From: Afifellaceae bacterium
Lineage (GTDB): Bacteria > Pseudomonadota > Alphaproteobacteria > Rhizobiales > Afifellaceae
Direction of reading: 5' to 3'
DNA: 64,000 bases
Assembly: GCA_028281235.1 (NCBI GenBank)
Contig: JANQKG010000014.1
Span: 186,001 to 250,000, forward strand
Shown piece after piece: positions 29,089 to 37,232 of the stretch. The notes below the pieces were generated by a model that worked only from the letters and a program-made list of their open reading frames with translations, did not search any database and was not told the DNA's origin. The number at the start of each line of letters is the position of its first letter. Position 1 is the stretch's first letter. The position numbers were made by a program, and so were the translations under genes.

Positions 29089-29913
29089 TTGGCGCAACCA
29101 AGCATGAAGCCGCTCTCAGATGTCGACGCGGCGGCGATGAACGACCGCGACATCGCCAAGTTGCGAGACGCTGGTGCATTGGCGTTGCTGCCCGCCGGCG
29201 CGATCGAGCAGCATGGCCCGCACCTCCCCATCGACACGGACATGACATGCGGGCGCGCCGTGGCGCTGGCCGCCGCCCGGCTTATGCATGATCACCCATG
29301 CATCGTGTTTCCCTCCTTCGCCTACGGCTTCTCGCCGCATCATCTCAGCCGGCCCGGCACAATCTCCATGCCGCTCGACATCTTCCTCAAGCAGATCCGC
29401 GCGGCCGTCGACTGCCTCGTGCGCAGCGGCTTTTCGCGGGTTGCGGTGATCAACAGTCATGGTGGCAATGCTGCGCCGCTTCGCAGCGTCATCAGCGAGA
29501 TGGTCACCGAGGGCTGCCCGGTCACGACAATCAGCTATTGGGATCCGTCGCGCGAAGTCTGGGAGAAGCTGCTGACGGGCGGGCTGAAGGCCGTCGGCCA
29601 CGCCTGTGAGTTTGAAACCGCGCTTCAGCTCGCAACACGTGACGAGGCGCTGGCCGCGAAGATCGCCGAGCGGGCACGCGATCTGCCGCCGCGACTGGTC
29701 CAGCCCTATGTTGCAAAGGGAGCCAAGGACAACTTTGCTCCCTCCGGCGCCGTGGCGCCGCCGATCTTCCTCTCCGATGATTGCGGCTATTACGGCGATC
29801 CGGCCGCTGCCACGGTTGAGCTTGGGCACGCCCTCTTACAGGTGACCGCGGATGCCCTCGCCGAGTTTCTCCATTGGTTTGCCTCAGCACCCCTGGTGAC
29901 CCGGCGCGATTGA
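29089..29913 (+). CDS. Creatininase-family amidohydrolase
   Basis: A 274-residue creatininase-family hydrolase. The metal ligands are visible in AIEQHGPHLPIDTDM (Glu40, His42, Asp49/Asp51) and INSHGGN (His124). The family hydrolyses cyclic or linear amides (creatinine, mycofactocin precursor, formamidopyrimidines). I favour TTG 29089, which has AAAGGAAG six bases upstream, over ATG 29104. It follows the DAO-type oxidase gene in one transcription unit. Together with the hydantoinase-like protein it gives the island two distinct C-N hydrolases. The substrate is not determined. Confidence 0.88.
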   Translation: MAQPSMKPLSDVDAAAMNDRDIAKLRDAGALALLPAGAIEQHGPHLPIDTDMTCGRAVALAAARLMHDHPCIVFPSFAYGFSPHHLSRPGTISMPLDIFLKQIRAAVDCLVRSGFSRVAVINSHGGNAAPLRSVISEMVTEGCPVTTISYWDPSREVWEKLLTGGLKAVGHACEFETALQLATRDEALAAKIAERARDLPPRLVQPYVAKGAKDNFAPSGAVAPPIFLSDDCGYYGDPAAATVELGHALLQVTADALAEFLHWFASAPLVTRRD

Positions 29914-30018
29914 CGAAAACACGTCGAAAAAGTGCGCGACGACGCTTGGATTTGTCTGACGACTAAGACGACAGCGGCCAAGTTGGGGTTTGCAAAGGCG
30001 AAAAGTCTGATATTCTAC

Positions 30019-30028
30019 TGATACATCA
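30019..30028. promoter_or_regulatory. Putative GntR operator D
   Basis: TGATACATCA matches TGATATATCA at 9 of 10 positions and lies only 18 bases upstream of the binding-protein ATG (30046). A second TGATAT half-site starts at 30008. The position would block transcription or translation initiation of the operon that follows. Confidence 0.6.
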
Positions 30029-30045
30029 AAGGGAGGATATGGATT

Positions 30046-30855
30046 ATGTTCTCAAGACTTATCGGAATTGCCGCGTCTTTGATGCTGGCATCGGCCGGCC
30101 TGACGGTCGCCCATGCCGCAGACTTCAAAGACGAGCTCTTGAAGTCGGACACCATTGTCATCGGCACGACCGGAACGGCGCCCCCCTTCACAATGACCAA
30201 CGCCTCAGGCGAACTGGTAGGCTACGATATTGACGTGATGAAGAAGGTCGGTGAGGCGCTCGGCCTGACACCGGAATTCGTGCAGCTGGAATGGGCCGGC
30301 CTGCTGCCCGGTCTTGCCGGCAAGCGCTTCGATGTTGTCGCCTCAGGTGTGACGCGCACGGCGGAGCGGCTCGCATCGGAGGACTTCCGTATCCTGTCGC
30401 CCTATACGGTCAATGGCGTGGCGATCGTGCGTCGCAAAGGCGACGAAAGGGTGTCCGGCTGGGACGCGGTCTGCGGCATGCGCATGGGCGCCGTGCGCGG
30501 TGCGATCCAGCCCAAGATGGCTCTGGAGGAGCTGGGCTCTGATTGCGTATCAGACGTGATGGAGTATCCCGGCTGGACCGAGATGCTTCTCGACCTCAAG
30601 AACAAACGCGTCGATTTCATCGTCGGCGACTTCCTCGGACCGTCCTACCTGACCAAGGCCGATACGGAGGTCGAGGTCGTGTCCGGGGTCATTCGGCCGA
30701 ACTCGCAGAGCCTTGCAGTAGCGGCCGGCAAGCCCAACCTGGCGGAAGCCATCGACGCGCTTCTGACCCAATACCGCGAAGATGGCACGCTCGACGCATT
30801 GCTTGAGAAGCACTTCGGTACCTCCGTCGACTGGTCCAAGGCGCCAGCGAGCTGA
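30046..30855 (+). CDS. Amino-acid ABC transporter substrate-binding protein
   Basis: A 269-residue family-3 solute-binding protein. The signal peptide ends ...SAGLTVAHA, the mature start is ADFKDELLKSDTIVIGTTG, and the fold segments NASGELVGYDIDVMKKVG and GVTRTAERLASEDF are typical. A GGGAGG ribosome-binding site precedes ATG 30046. It begins the operon AroM-like, ATPase, permease, permease (30046-33970), which makes a second complete amino-acid-type importer. Its ligand is likely related to that of the binding protein at 47147-48037, with which it shares the GTTGxAPP start and the GVRG...YPG segments. Confidence 0.9.
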   Translation: MFSRLIGIAASLMLASAGLTVAHAADFKDELLKSDTIVIGTTGTAPPFTMTNASGELVGYDIDVMKKVGEALGLTPEFVQLEWAGLLPGLAGKRFDVVASGVTRTAERLASEDFRILSPYTVNGVAIVRRKGDERVSGWDAVCGMRMGAVRGAIQPKMALEELGSDCVSDVMEYPGWTEMLLDLKNKRVDFIVGDFLGPSYLTKADTEVEVVSGVIRPNSQSLAVAAGKPNLAEAIDALLTQYREDGTLDALLEKHFGTSVDWSKAPAS

Positions 30856-30957
30856 GCGCCACGCTTGCCTCCTCCCACCGCGGCCGGCGCCTTGCGCCGT
30901 GCCGCGGGGCAAGCGGAAGAGCCCAGCGTTTGAACAACAATATGGAGCAGCCGAAGA

Positions 30958-31743
30958 ATGGCGCAGCACGTCGGCATCGTGACGACCGGGCAGAGCCCAC
31001 GGAGCGAATATCTTGCGTTTCATCGCAACGCCCTGCGGGCTCTCGGCTTGGAGGTCGAGGTAACGGAACGCGCCTGCCTGGACAGCCTCGATCGGGAACA
31101 GATACGCGCCTTTGAAATCGACCCGGCGGATGGGCCTGGAATTGGCTGCTACGTGCACAGTGGCGCTCCGGCCGATGTCCGTATGGGCCAAGGCTGGGAA
31201 GAAATCTTCGTCCGTCGCGACTGGTTCATCGAACGGGCGCAGGCGGCGGTCGCGGCACACGAAGCCGATGGCGCCGACATCGTTCTGATGTGCTGCGCGG
31301 AGTGGTACCCGGCCGACGCTTTTTCGACCCGTATTCCGCTGCTGCTTCCCTACCGAATGATGTTCGATCTGGTGCGCAGCCTGGCCGGAACGCTCGGCCA
31401 CGTGCGCCTCGCCCTTCTCATTCCAACCGACTGGCACATCGATCAAGACCGGGCGACATGGGAGCGCGAGGACTGGATGTCGGACGTCAATGTTTCGATC
31501 GGCGTCGGTATTCCCAACGGCAAGGGTGCGGCGGCGCTGGCCGCGACCGCCCCCTTCGACCTGGCTCTGATCTGGGGCTACGGCGACGGATTGGCACCCA
31601 ACGATCCGGACGATATGCTGAATAGGATCTCCGACACACTTGGCTGCCCCGTGGTGACGCCCAACATCTTGAATATCCAGCGTGCGCGGCTGCTGCTTCG
31701 TCCGGCCTGGCCGGAACGCATCCACGCGCAGCCGACGCCTTAA
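30958..31743 (+). CDS. AroM-family protein
   Basis: A 261-residue protein with the AroM-type N-terminus GIVTTGQSPRSEY and the later segment WGYGDGLAP. AroM proteins belong to the Asp/Glu-racemase superfamily fold but have no established function. It lies between a binding protein and the ATPase of the same importer, so it probably acts on the imported compound (an isomerase, racemase or decarboxylase role is inference). A paralogue is encoded at 35099-35884 in the neighbouring operon. Its TAA overlaps the next ATG by one base. Confidence 0.75.
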   Translation: MAQHVGIVTTGQSPRSEYLAFHRNALRALGLEVEVTERACLDSLDREQIRAFEIDPADGPGIGCYVHSGAPADVRMGQGWEEIFVRRDWFIERAQAAVAAHEADGADIVLMCCAEWYPADAFSTRIPLLLPYRMMFDLVRSLAGTLGHVRLALLIPTDWHIDQDRATWEREDWMSDVNVSIGVGIPNGKGAAALAATAPFDLALIWGYGDGLAPNDPDDMLNRISDTLGCPVVTPNILNIQRARLLLRPAWPERIHAQPTP

Positions 31744-32549
31744 TGTCCCAGGGGGCGGACCCTCGATCCCCGGCGCATGAGGATTCGCCTTCCGCCGGCG
31801 CGATGCCCACTCGTGTTATGGTGGAGGCCCGCGCCATCGTAAAACGGTTCGGCAGTAATACTATCCTCGACGGGGTCTCTCTCGCCGCCACATCTGGATC
31901 GGTCACCGCGATCATCGGCGCATCCGGCTCCGGCAAAAGCACCTTCCTACGCTGCGTCAACCTGCTCATCCGGCCGGACGCCGGCGAGCTCTTCCTGGAC
32001 GGTCAGCGTATCGACACCGACCGCCGCGAGCGTGACCTCCTCCGCTATCGCTGCGAGATCGGCATGGTCTTCCAGAGCTACAATCTCTTTCCGCACATGA
32101 GCGCCCTTCAGAACATCATCGAGGCGCCGATGATCGTTCATCGCGTATCTCGTGCAGAAGCGGTTGAACGCGCCATGGGGCTTCTCGACAAAGTCCGGCT
32201 CAGACATCGCGCCGAGGCCTATCCCCACCAACTGTCCGGCGGCGAACAGCAGCGCGTCGCCATCGCCCGTGCGCTGGCCATGCGTCCGCGCGTGATGCTG
32301 TTCGACGAGGTCACCTCGGCGCTCGATCCGGAGCTGAAAGGCGAGGTCCTCGCGACGATGCGGGATCTCGCCGCCGACGGCATGACGATGATCGTGGTCA
32401 GTCATGAAATGTCCTTCGTCCGCCAGGTGGCGTCGGAGGTTCTGTTCATGTCGGGAGGACGGATCATTGAACGCGGCGCGCCGGATTCGATTCTGGATCG
32501 GCCGCAATCGCCGGAGCTCAGCGCGTTCGTGGCGCGCATCATGGACTAG
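31743..32549 (+). CDS. Amino-acid ABC transporter ATP-binding protein
   Basis: A 268-residue GlnQ/HisP-type ATPase with Walker [10 protein letters not shown], signature [15 protein letters not shown], Walker B VMLFDE and switch VVSHEM. It powers the importer whose two permeases are encoded at 32661-33970. The start overlaps the AroM stop by one base. The first 20 residues are not conserved in the family, so translation may begin at ATG 31803 (MPTRVMVEARAIVKRFG). A dispersed palindromic repeat lies just after the stop. Confidence 0.92.
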   Translation: MSQGADPRSPAHEDSPSAGAMPTRVMVEARAIVKRFGSNTILDGVSLAATSGSVTAIIGASGSGKSTFLRCVNLLIRPDAGELFLDGQRIDTDRRERDLLRYRCEIGMVFQSYNLFPHMSALQNIIEAPMIVHRVSRAEAVERAMGLLDKVRLRHRAEAYPHQLSGGEQQRVAIARALAMRPRVMLFDEVTSALDPELKGEVLATMRDLAADGMTMIVVSHEMSFVRQVASEVLFMSGGRIIERGAPDSILDRPQSPELSAFVARIMD

Positions 32550-32651
32550 ATGCATGATCCCGAAAAGTGGACACCGGTTTTCGGACAAGATCATGCTCCA
32601 AGAAGGAGGTAGAGCCTCCATTCTGATCCAATCAGAATGGACGAGGCTCTA
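32549..32651. repeat. Second copy of the Hyphomicrobiales-type palindromic repeat
   Basis: GCATGATC (32552-32559) pairs with GATCATGC (32589-32596) around the CCGAAAAGTGG...CGGTTTTCGG core. TAGAGCCTC (32610-32618) pairs with GAGGCTCTA (32643-32651), enclosing an ATTCTGATccaATCAGAAT hairpin. It shares core and layout with 6058-6165. It has inserted between the ATPase and permease genes, and its end overlaps the first possible start codon of the permease. Confidence 0.82.
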
Positions 32652-32660
32652 AGCCCCACC

Positions 32661-33326
32661 ATGGACATGATCATCTCGCTGTGGCCGCGGTTTCTCGACG
32701 CGACACTCCTGACGCTCGCAATCTTTGTGATCGTGTCCGTGATGTCGACGACGATTGGATTGCTGGCGGCCCTTGCGACCATAGGTGCCGGGCGCTGGCT
32801 CTCCATGGTGCTCGCTGCCTATGGCTGGGTGTTCCGCGGCGTTCCGGAGTTGGTCATTCTCCTGTTCTGCTATCTCGCGCTGCCGCAACTCGGCCTCGAT
32901 CTCGGTCCGGTCGGCGCGGCGGTTCTCGGCTTCACGCTGATCAGTACCGCCTATGAGATCGAGATATTCAAAGCCGGCCTCGCGGGCGTCCACCGAGGTC
33001 AATTCGAGGCAGCCCGCGCACTTGGAATACCCCTGCCGTCGGCGCTTCGCCGCATCGTCCTGCCGCAGGTCGTCCGCATCGTGGCGACCCCATGGATCAC
33101 CTACGCCACCGGATCGATCAAGCGCATCTCCATTGCATCGGCCGTTGCGGTCACAGAGATCATGCAGGTGACCAAGCAGGCGATCGCTTTCTCGCATCAG
33201 CCCTTCACGCTCATCCTTTTTGCGTCGGCCCTTTATGCCACGATGGCCAGCATCCTGATGATCGCTGAGATCATCGCCGCACGACGGTTCAAGCAGCGCT
33301 TCGGCCTTTCAACGGAGCTGCCATGA
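32661..33326 (+). CDS. Amino-acid ABC transporter permease
   Basis: A 221-residue HisM/GlnP-type permease starting MDMIISLWPRFLDATLLTL. The EAA loop is EAARALGIPLPSALRRIVLP. An ATG at 32637 would add eight residues (MDEALSPT), but those codons belong to the dispersed repeat and no ribosome-binding site precedes either codon well, so the true start is uncertain. The stop overlaps the start of the next permease gene by four bases. Together they form the membrane part of the importer served by the binding protein at 30046. Confidence 0.88.
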   Translation: MDMIISLWPRFLDATLLTLAIFVIVSVMSTTIGLLAALATIGAGRWLSMVLAAYGWVFRGVPELVILLFCYLALPQLGLDLGPVGAAVLGFTLISTAYEIEIFKAGLAGVHRGQFEAARALGIPLPSALRRIVLPQVVRIVATPWITYATGSIKRISIASAVAVTEIMQVTKQAIAFSHQPFTLILFASALYATMASILMIAEIIAARRFKQRFGLSTELP

Positions 33327-33970
33327 ACTTCGATGTGGTCTTCGACAATCTCGATCTGTTCTGGCGGGGCGCCGTGTCGACGTTCACGATCGCCTTCGTG
33401 ACGTCGGTCTTGTCCGTCGCGGCCGCCCTTCCGCTGGCGGTCATGCGTGACATGCGCTCGCCGTTCCTAAGCTGGCCGGCGGCGGCCTTCAGCTGGGTGA
33501 GCAGAGCAACGCCGGCGCTTGCCCTCCTCTTCTTCGCTTACTACGGCCTGCCGGGGATCGGCATCTATCTGGCTCCGGTGCCCGCCGCCATTCTCGGCCT
33601 GTCGCTGTCGGCCGCCGGCTACAACATGGAGTTCATCCGAGCCGGTCTGCAGGCTGTCCCGCGCACGCAATACGACGCGGCGCGCGCTCTCGGCATTCCC
33701 TACAGAGCAGCACTTCGGCGCATTATCATCCCGCAGGCAATGCGGGTCATCGTGCCGCCACTGGCGTCAAACCTGACATTGGTCATCAAAGGAAGCGCGC
33801 TCGCCAGCCTGGTCGCCGTTTCGGAGCTGACCGGCGAGGCCATGGCGCTGATATCGTTTACCTACAAGCCGTTTGAAATCCTGATCACGGTTGCGGCGAT
33901 CTATCTGGCGATCAACAGCGCGCTGATCAGCTTCCAGCATTATCTGGAGCGGCGCTTCCGCTTCGGCTGA
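33323..33970 (+). CDS. Amino-acid ABC transporter permease
   Basis: A 215-residue HisM/GlnP-type permease with hydrophobic segments from about residue 17 onward. The EAA loop reads DAARALGIPYRAALRRIIIP. It overlaps the preceding permease gene by four bases (ATGA) and ends the operon; the next gene converges from the opposite strand nine bases away. It pairs with the preceding permease as a heterodimer in the second amino-acid-type importer of the island. Confidence 0.92.
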   Translation: MNFDVVFDNLDLFWRGAVSTFTIAFVTSVLSVAAALPLAVMRDMRSPFLSWPAAAFSWVSRATPALALLFFAYYGLPGIGIYLAPVPAAILGLSLSAAGYNMEFIRAGLQAVPRTQYDAARALGIPYRAALRRIIIPQAMRVIVPPLASNLTLVIKGSALASLVAVSELTGEAMALISFTYKPFEILITVAAIYLAINSALISFQHYLERRFRFG

Positions 33971-33978
33971 TACTTAGG

Positions 33979-35097
33979 TCAGCCGTCAGCCGCAACGCGC
34001 CTGTCGAGAGCAGCGCGTAGCGCAAGCGCAATATCCTCAATGTCCGCAAGCGGAATGACGTCGAGCTGAAGCCCAAATTCCTCACGCATCATAGCGGTGA
34101 CGCGCGGCTCCAGGACCATCGTGCCGTCGGACGTGACCTCGCTCAGTCCGCCAAGGCGCTGTCCCTCAATATTGATGGCGAGCGCCTCGGCATGGTCGAT
34201 GGTCGGCGGCAATACGATCTCCGCCCCGCCGGCAAAGAGCCGCAGCGGCCAGCCGCCGGGCAGTCCGAGCGGCCCCGCTCCGTGGACGAGCCGGCCATCA
34301 CCAGCGATCAGGCCAAGCGCGATCTTGATGGCCGAAGACGCGACGCGTGCTTCGATCAGAACGCCCTTCATCCGCCCCGCGCTCTCCTTCATGAGCGCGG
34401 CGATATCGAGCTGGTCGGTCACGTCGGCGCCCGCGCAAGAAACGCGGGCGTGCCAAAGCCCGGCGCCCGCTACGCCGTCGCGCTGAAAGGACTCCGCCGT
34501 CGTGTGCGAAGCGACAACCATGACGTTCGTCTCCGCGGGCGGGACGCCGAGCGCAGTAGCCGCCATGGCCTGCAGCTCACTGGCCATATTATCCACATTG
34601 CCGATGCCCGTGACAGGAGCGGCGCCACAGCGCGCTAGGATCTGATTGGTGAAATCGGGAAACGGAGCCGTCACCAGCCAAGGCCGCGGTGATATCCGCT
34701 CCAGCGCCTTTTGCACCCTGAGCCCCAGAAACAGATGCGCCGGTAGAAAACCGGCCATACCTGTCGCCCGGATTCGCGCAAACGTTTCAGGCCGCAGCCG
34801 CTCTGCCAACTCGCGCACCGTCAGGATCGTCGCAGTGTGCAGCACGACACGCGGCGCATGGGCGCGAACGGCTTCCTCAACCGCGTCGACGTCGGCGGCG
34901 TCAACCGTCAGTCCCTGCATGCGCGCATCGGTTCCCTCCTGAAGCGCGCCAAGACGCGCGCGCCACGCGACGCCCTCTGCCAGGCCCGGCCGGCTGTCGA
35001 TGACGACAACACCACGCACATCCCTGCGCCTGGCAAGGAACTCCACGACATAGGCGCCGACCGCGCCGGCGCCAATCACCAGGATGTCGTTGGCCAT
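33979..35097 (-). CDS. NAD-binding Rossmann-fold dehydrogenase-like protein
   Basis: A 372-residue protein. The N-terminal motif VIGAGAVGAYVVEFLARR (residues 6-23) is a clear dinucleotide-binding site of the saccharopine-dehydrogenase/homoserine-dehydrogenase-like class. The segment RVVLHTATILTVRELAERL and the central ITGIGNVDNMA are recognisable as fold elements only. I do not recognise the precise family. It is last in a minus-strand operon with an AroM-like gene (1-base gap), a DAO-type oxidase and MmgE/PrpD. It may reduce a keto or imino product made by those enzymes; this is inference. Confidence 0.65.
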   Translation of the reverse strand: MANDILVIGAGAVGAYVVEFLARRRDVRGVVVIDSRPGLAEGVAWRARLGALQEGTDARMQGLTVDAADVDAVEEAVRAHAPRVVLHTATILTVRELAERLRPETFARIRATGMAGFLPAHLFLGLRVQKALERISPRPWLVTAPFPDFTNQILARCGAAPVTGIGNVDNMASELQAMAATALGVPPAETNVMVVASHTTAESFQRDGVAGAGLWHARVSCAGADVTDQLDIAALMKESAGRMKGVLIEARVASSAIKIALGLIAGDGRLVHGAGPLGLPGGWPLRLFAGGAEIVLPPTIDHAEALAINIEGQRLGGLSEVTSDGTMVLEPRVTAMMREEFGLQLDVIPLADIEDIALALRAALDRRVAADG

Positions 35098-35098
35098 C

Positions 35099-35884
35099 TT
35101 AAGCCAAGGCCCGGTCGTCGATCGACGGCATGATCAGATTGCGCAGGAAGAGGCTCGTGGCGCGATGCGGCGTAAGGAGCGGCGCGCCAATGACCTGCTC
35201 AAGATCGGCGATCTCCCGGCGCGGATCGCCCGGCACCAAGCCGACGCCATATCCGAAGACCATCGCAAGGTCGAGTTCGCGTTCGCCGAGCTGGGCCGCC
35301 GCACGTTCAGCTGAGCCCTCTATAGGAGCCAGATGGAGTTCGACGCGCGAGAACCACGGCCGCCGTTGCCAATCCGCCTGATCCTGTTCGGCGTGCTCGC
35401 GGTCGACTAGGACGCCGACACGCACCGGCCGCCGTACTCCCCAGGCCAGAACTTCCGCATAGGAGAACAGAATCTCGCGTGGGTGGATGAGCAGCTTGTC
35501 GCACGCAAGTGCGGCGTCAGGCAATTCGGCGGCGCAGGCGAGAATGACCAGGTCCGCAGCGTCAGCTCCCGTCAGTTGGTCGATGGCCGATTGCATGCGT
35601 CCCAGGCAGAATTCCAGATCGTAGAAACGATGCTCCCAGCCCGGACCCATGCGGTTTCCCGTTGCTCCGGAAACATGGACATGGGCCCCAATATTGGGGG
35701 TCTCCGCGCCGACCCGGTGCGGCTCCAGTTGTTCGCTCGTCAGGCCGTCCAGGGCGTGGCGCGTGACGATCTCGATTTCAGCGCCGAGCGACTCAAGTGC
35801 AGCTTGATGATAGCGCACATATTCGTCGCGCGGGCCGTGCCCAGTAGTGACCACGCCGATGCGGCGCGGTGTTCGGTTCATCAT
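35099..35884 (-). CDS. AroM-family protein (paralogue)
   Basis: A 261-residue protein with the N-terminus RRIGVVTTGHGPRDEYVRYH, the same length as the AroM-like protein at 30958-31743 and similar along its whole length (MGxGWE, VFGYGVGLVPGDP). The pair probably arose by duplication and may act on two related compounds or on two steps. Its start overlaps the stop of the DAO-type oxidase gene by four bases. Function remains unassigned in the family. There are cysteines (Cys119 region ILACAAEL) but a catalytic role is not shown. Confidence 0.75.
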   Translation of the reverse strand: MMNRTPRRIGVVTTGHGPRDEYVRYHQAALESLGAEIEIVTRHALDGLTSEQLEPHRVGAETPNIGAHVHVSGATGNRMGPGWEHRFYDLEFCLGRMQSAIDQLTGADAADLVILACAAELPDAALACDKLLIHPREILFSYAEVLAWGVRRPVRVGVLVDREHAEQDQADWQRRPWFSRVELHLAPIEGSAERAAAQLGERELDLAMVFGYGVGLVPGDPRREIADLEQVIGAPLLTPHRATSLFLRNLIMPSIDDRALA

Positions 35885-37149
35885 GCTTGCTCCTTGGAGT
35901 CGGCGTTTGGGGGTGGCGCGTGGGCGCTGCCGCCTTCGCGGTAAAGGTTGAGGGTCATAGGTTCGACCGAAAGGGCACGGCCGTCGTGAAACCGCTCAGG
36001 CGCGAAGGCGCTTCGCGGATCATGGCCATGCGCGCCGGAGATCACAGCGGCAAGGCGCTCACCGGCGGCAATGCTCGCCATGATCCCCAGCCCGCCGAAG
36101 CCGACATTCAGAAAGAGACCGCGAACGGCCGGCATCGGTCCGATCACCGGCAGGCCATCGGGGGTCACGGCATAAAGACCACAATAGACGGTGCGCGCGA
36201 CGGCGGTCTTCGCAACGCCCGTCCAGAACGGACAGAGGCGGCTGACGCTGGTCAGCGCCCGCGTCGCGTAGCCGAGATCAGGCCTCGGATCGTCGATAGG
36301 GATCGCAATCGTTTCTGAATCGTCGGCTGGAGCCGTGATCCGCGCGCCCGAGCTGTCCGGTCTCCAGAAGGCCCCGTTGTCGACGTCAACAGTTGCGGGA
36401 TGGTCCGCCGGAACATTGTCTGCGTCGAAGCACGCGATCTGACCTCGGATCAGGCTGATAGGCGGCGCCCCATCGAACGGCTGCAGCAGCGTCGCGGCGT
36501 ACGGACCGGCGGCAATGATGCATAAGCCGGTCGCTATTCGCCCGCGATCGGTTTCCACGCCTTCAACGGCGCCGCCACGGACACAGATCTGACGCGCCTG
36601 CGTCTGCGTCAAGATGCGCGCGTAGCCGGCCGCCAGATAGCCCTCCACGATGCGATCGACGATGACGGTCCCATCGCCGGCCCGAAAAGCTGCGCCGCTT
36701 ACCGCCCCTGACAATGTCGGGAAGCGCTGCCTGGCCTCGCTGCCGGTCAGGTAAGACACGTCGGACAGACCGCGAGCCTTCTGCCGGGCGACCCGCTCCG
36801 CGAGTCCGGCCGCTCCCCGCTCGCTTGTCGCAGCATAGAGGTAGCCGCATTGATTGAGCCCCGCCGTGCTCTCCTTGCATTCCGTCAGGTCAGCGAAACG
36901 CCGATAAAGCTCAATTGAACGGAGCATGAGCGCAATGGCGCCCGGTGTCTCCCATTGCGCGCGCACGCCTTCGCCGGAGCGCGCCGACGTCAAATCAGCC
37001 GGCCGCCGGCGCTTCTCCACGATCACGACGCGGATACCCGCTTTGGCGAGAAAGAACGCGGCCGCCAGACCGACAATGCCGGCGCCGATGATCACGGCGT
37101 CGGCGGTCCGAGGCATCGGATCAGGGCGGCTCTCGATACGCATCGGCAT
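35881..37149 (-). CDS. FAD-dependent oxidoreductase (DAO/sarcosine-oxidase-like)
   Basis: A 422-residue single-chain flavoprotein of the DAO family. The FAD motif VIIGAGIVGLAAAFFLAKAG is near residues 19-38, and the C-terminal GLYAVTPDGLPVIGP plus NVGFGGLGIMASIAAGE are typical of sarcosine-oxidase-beta-like and dimethylglycine-oxidase-like enzymes. It should oxidise an N-alkyl or alpha-amino acid. Three closely spaced ATGs (37149, 37143, 37116) are possible starts. It follows MmgE/PrpD by about 84 bases and is coupled to the AroM-like gene. Confidence 0.87.
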   Translation of the reverse strand: MPMRIESRPDPMPRTADAVIIGAGIVGLAAAFFLAKAGIRVVIVEKRRRPADLTSARSGEGVRAQWETPGAIALMLRSIELYRRFADLTECKESTAGLNQCGYLYAATSERGAAGLAERVARQKARGLSDVSYLTGSEARQRFPTLSGAVSGAAFRAGDGTVIVDRIVEGYLAAGYARILTQTQARQICVRGGAVEGVETDRGRIATGLCIIAAGPYAATLLQPFDGAPPISLIRGQIACFDADNVPADHPATVDVDNGAFWRPDSSGARITAPADDSETIAIPIDDPRPDLGYATRALTSVSRLCPFWTGVAKTAVARTVYCGLYAVTPDGLPVIGPMPAVRGLFLNVGFGGLGIMASIAAGERLAAVISGAHGHDPRSAFAPERFHDGRALSVEPMTLNLYREGGSAHAPPPNADSKEQA

Positions 37150-37232
37150 GGCGGATCTTATGCCTTAAAGCGAGGCGCGCGCTCCGCACATCGAATTGAT
37201 GGGCCGCAGAAATATGCCGCCACAAAGCTGCA

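Noticed and set aside
30550-31725. 391-codon minus-strand open frame opposite a binding-protein gene and the AroM-like gene
   Set aside because: It spans two real genes and their junction, with no motif of its own.
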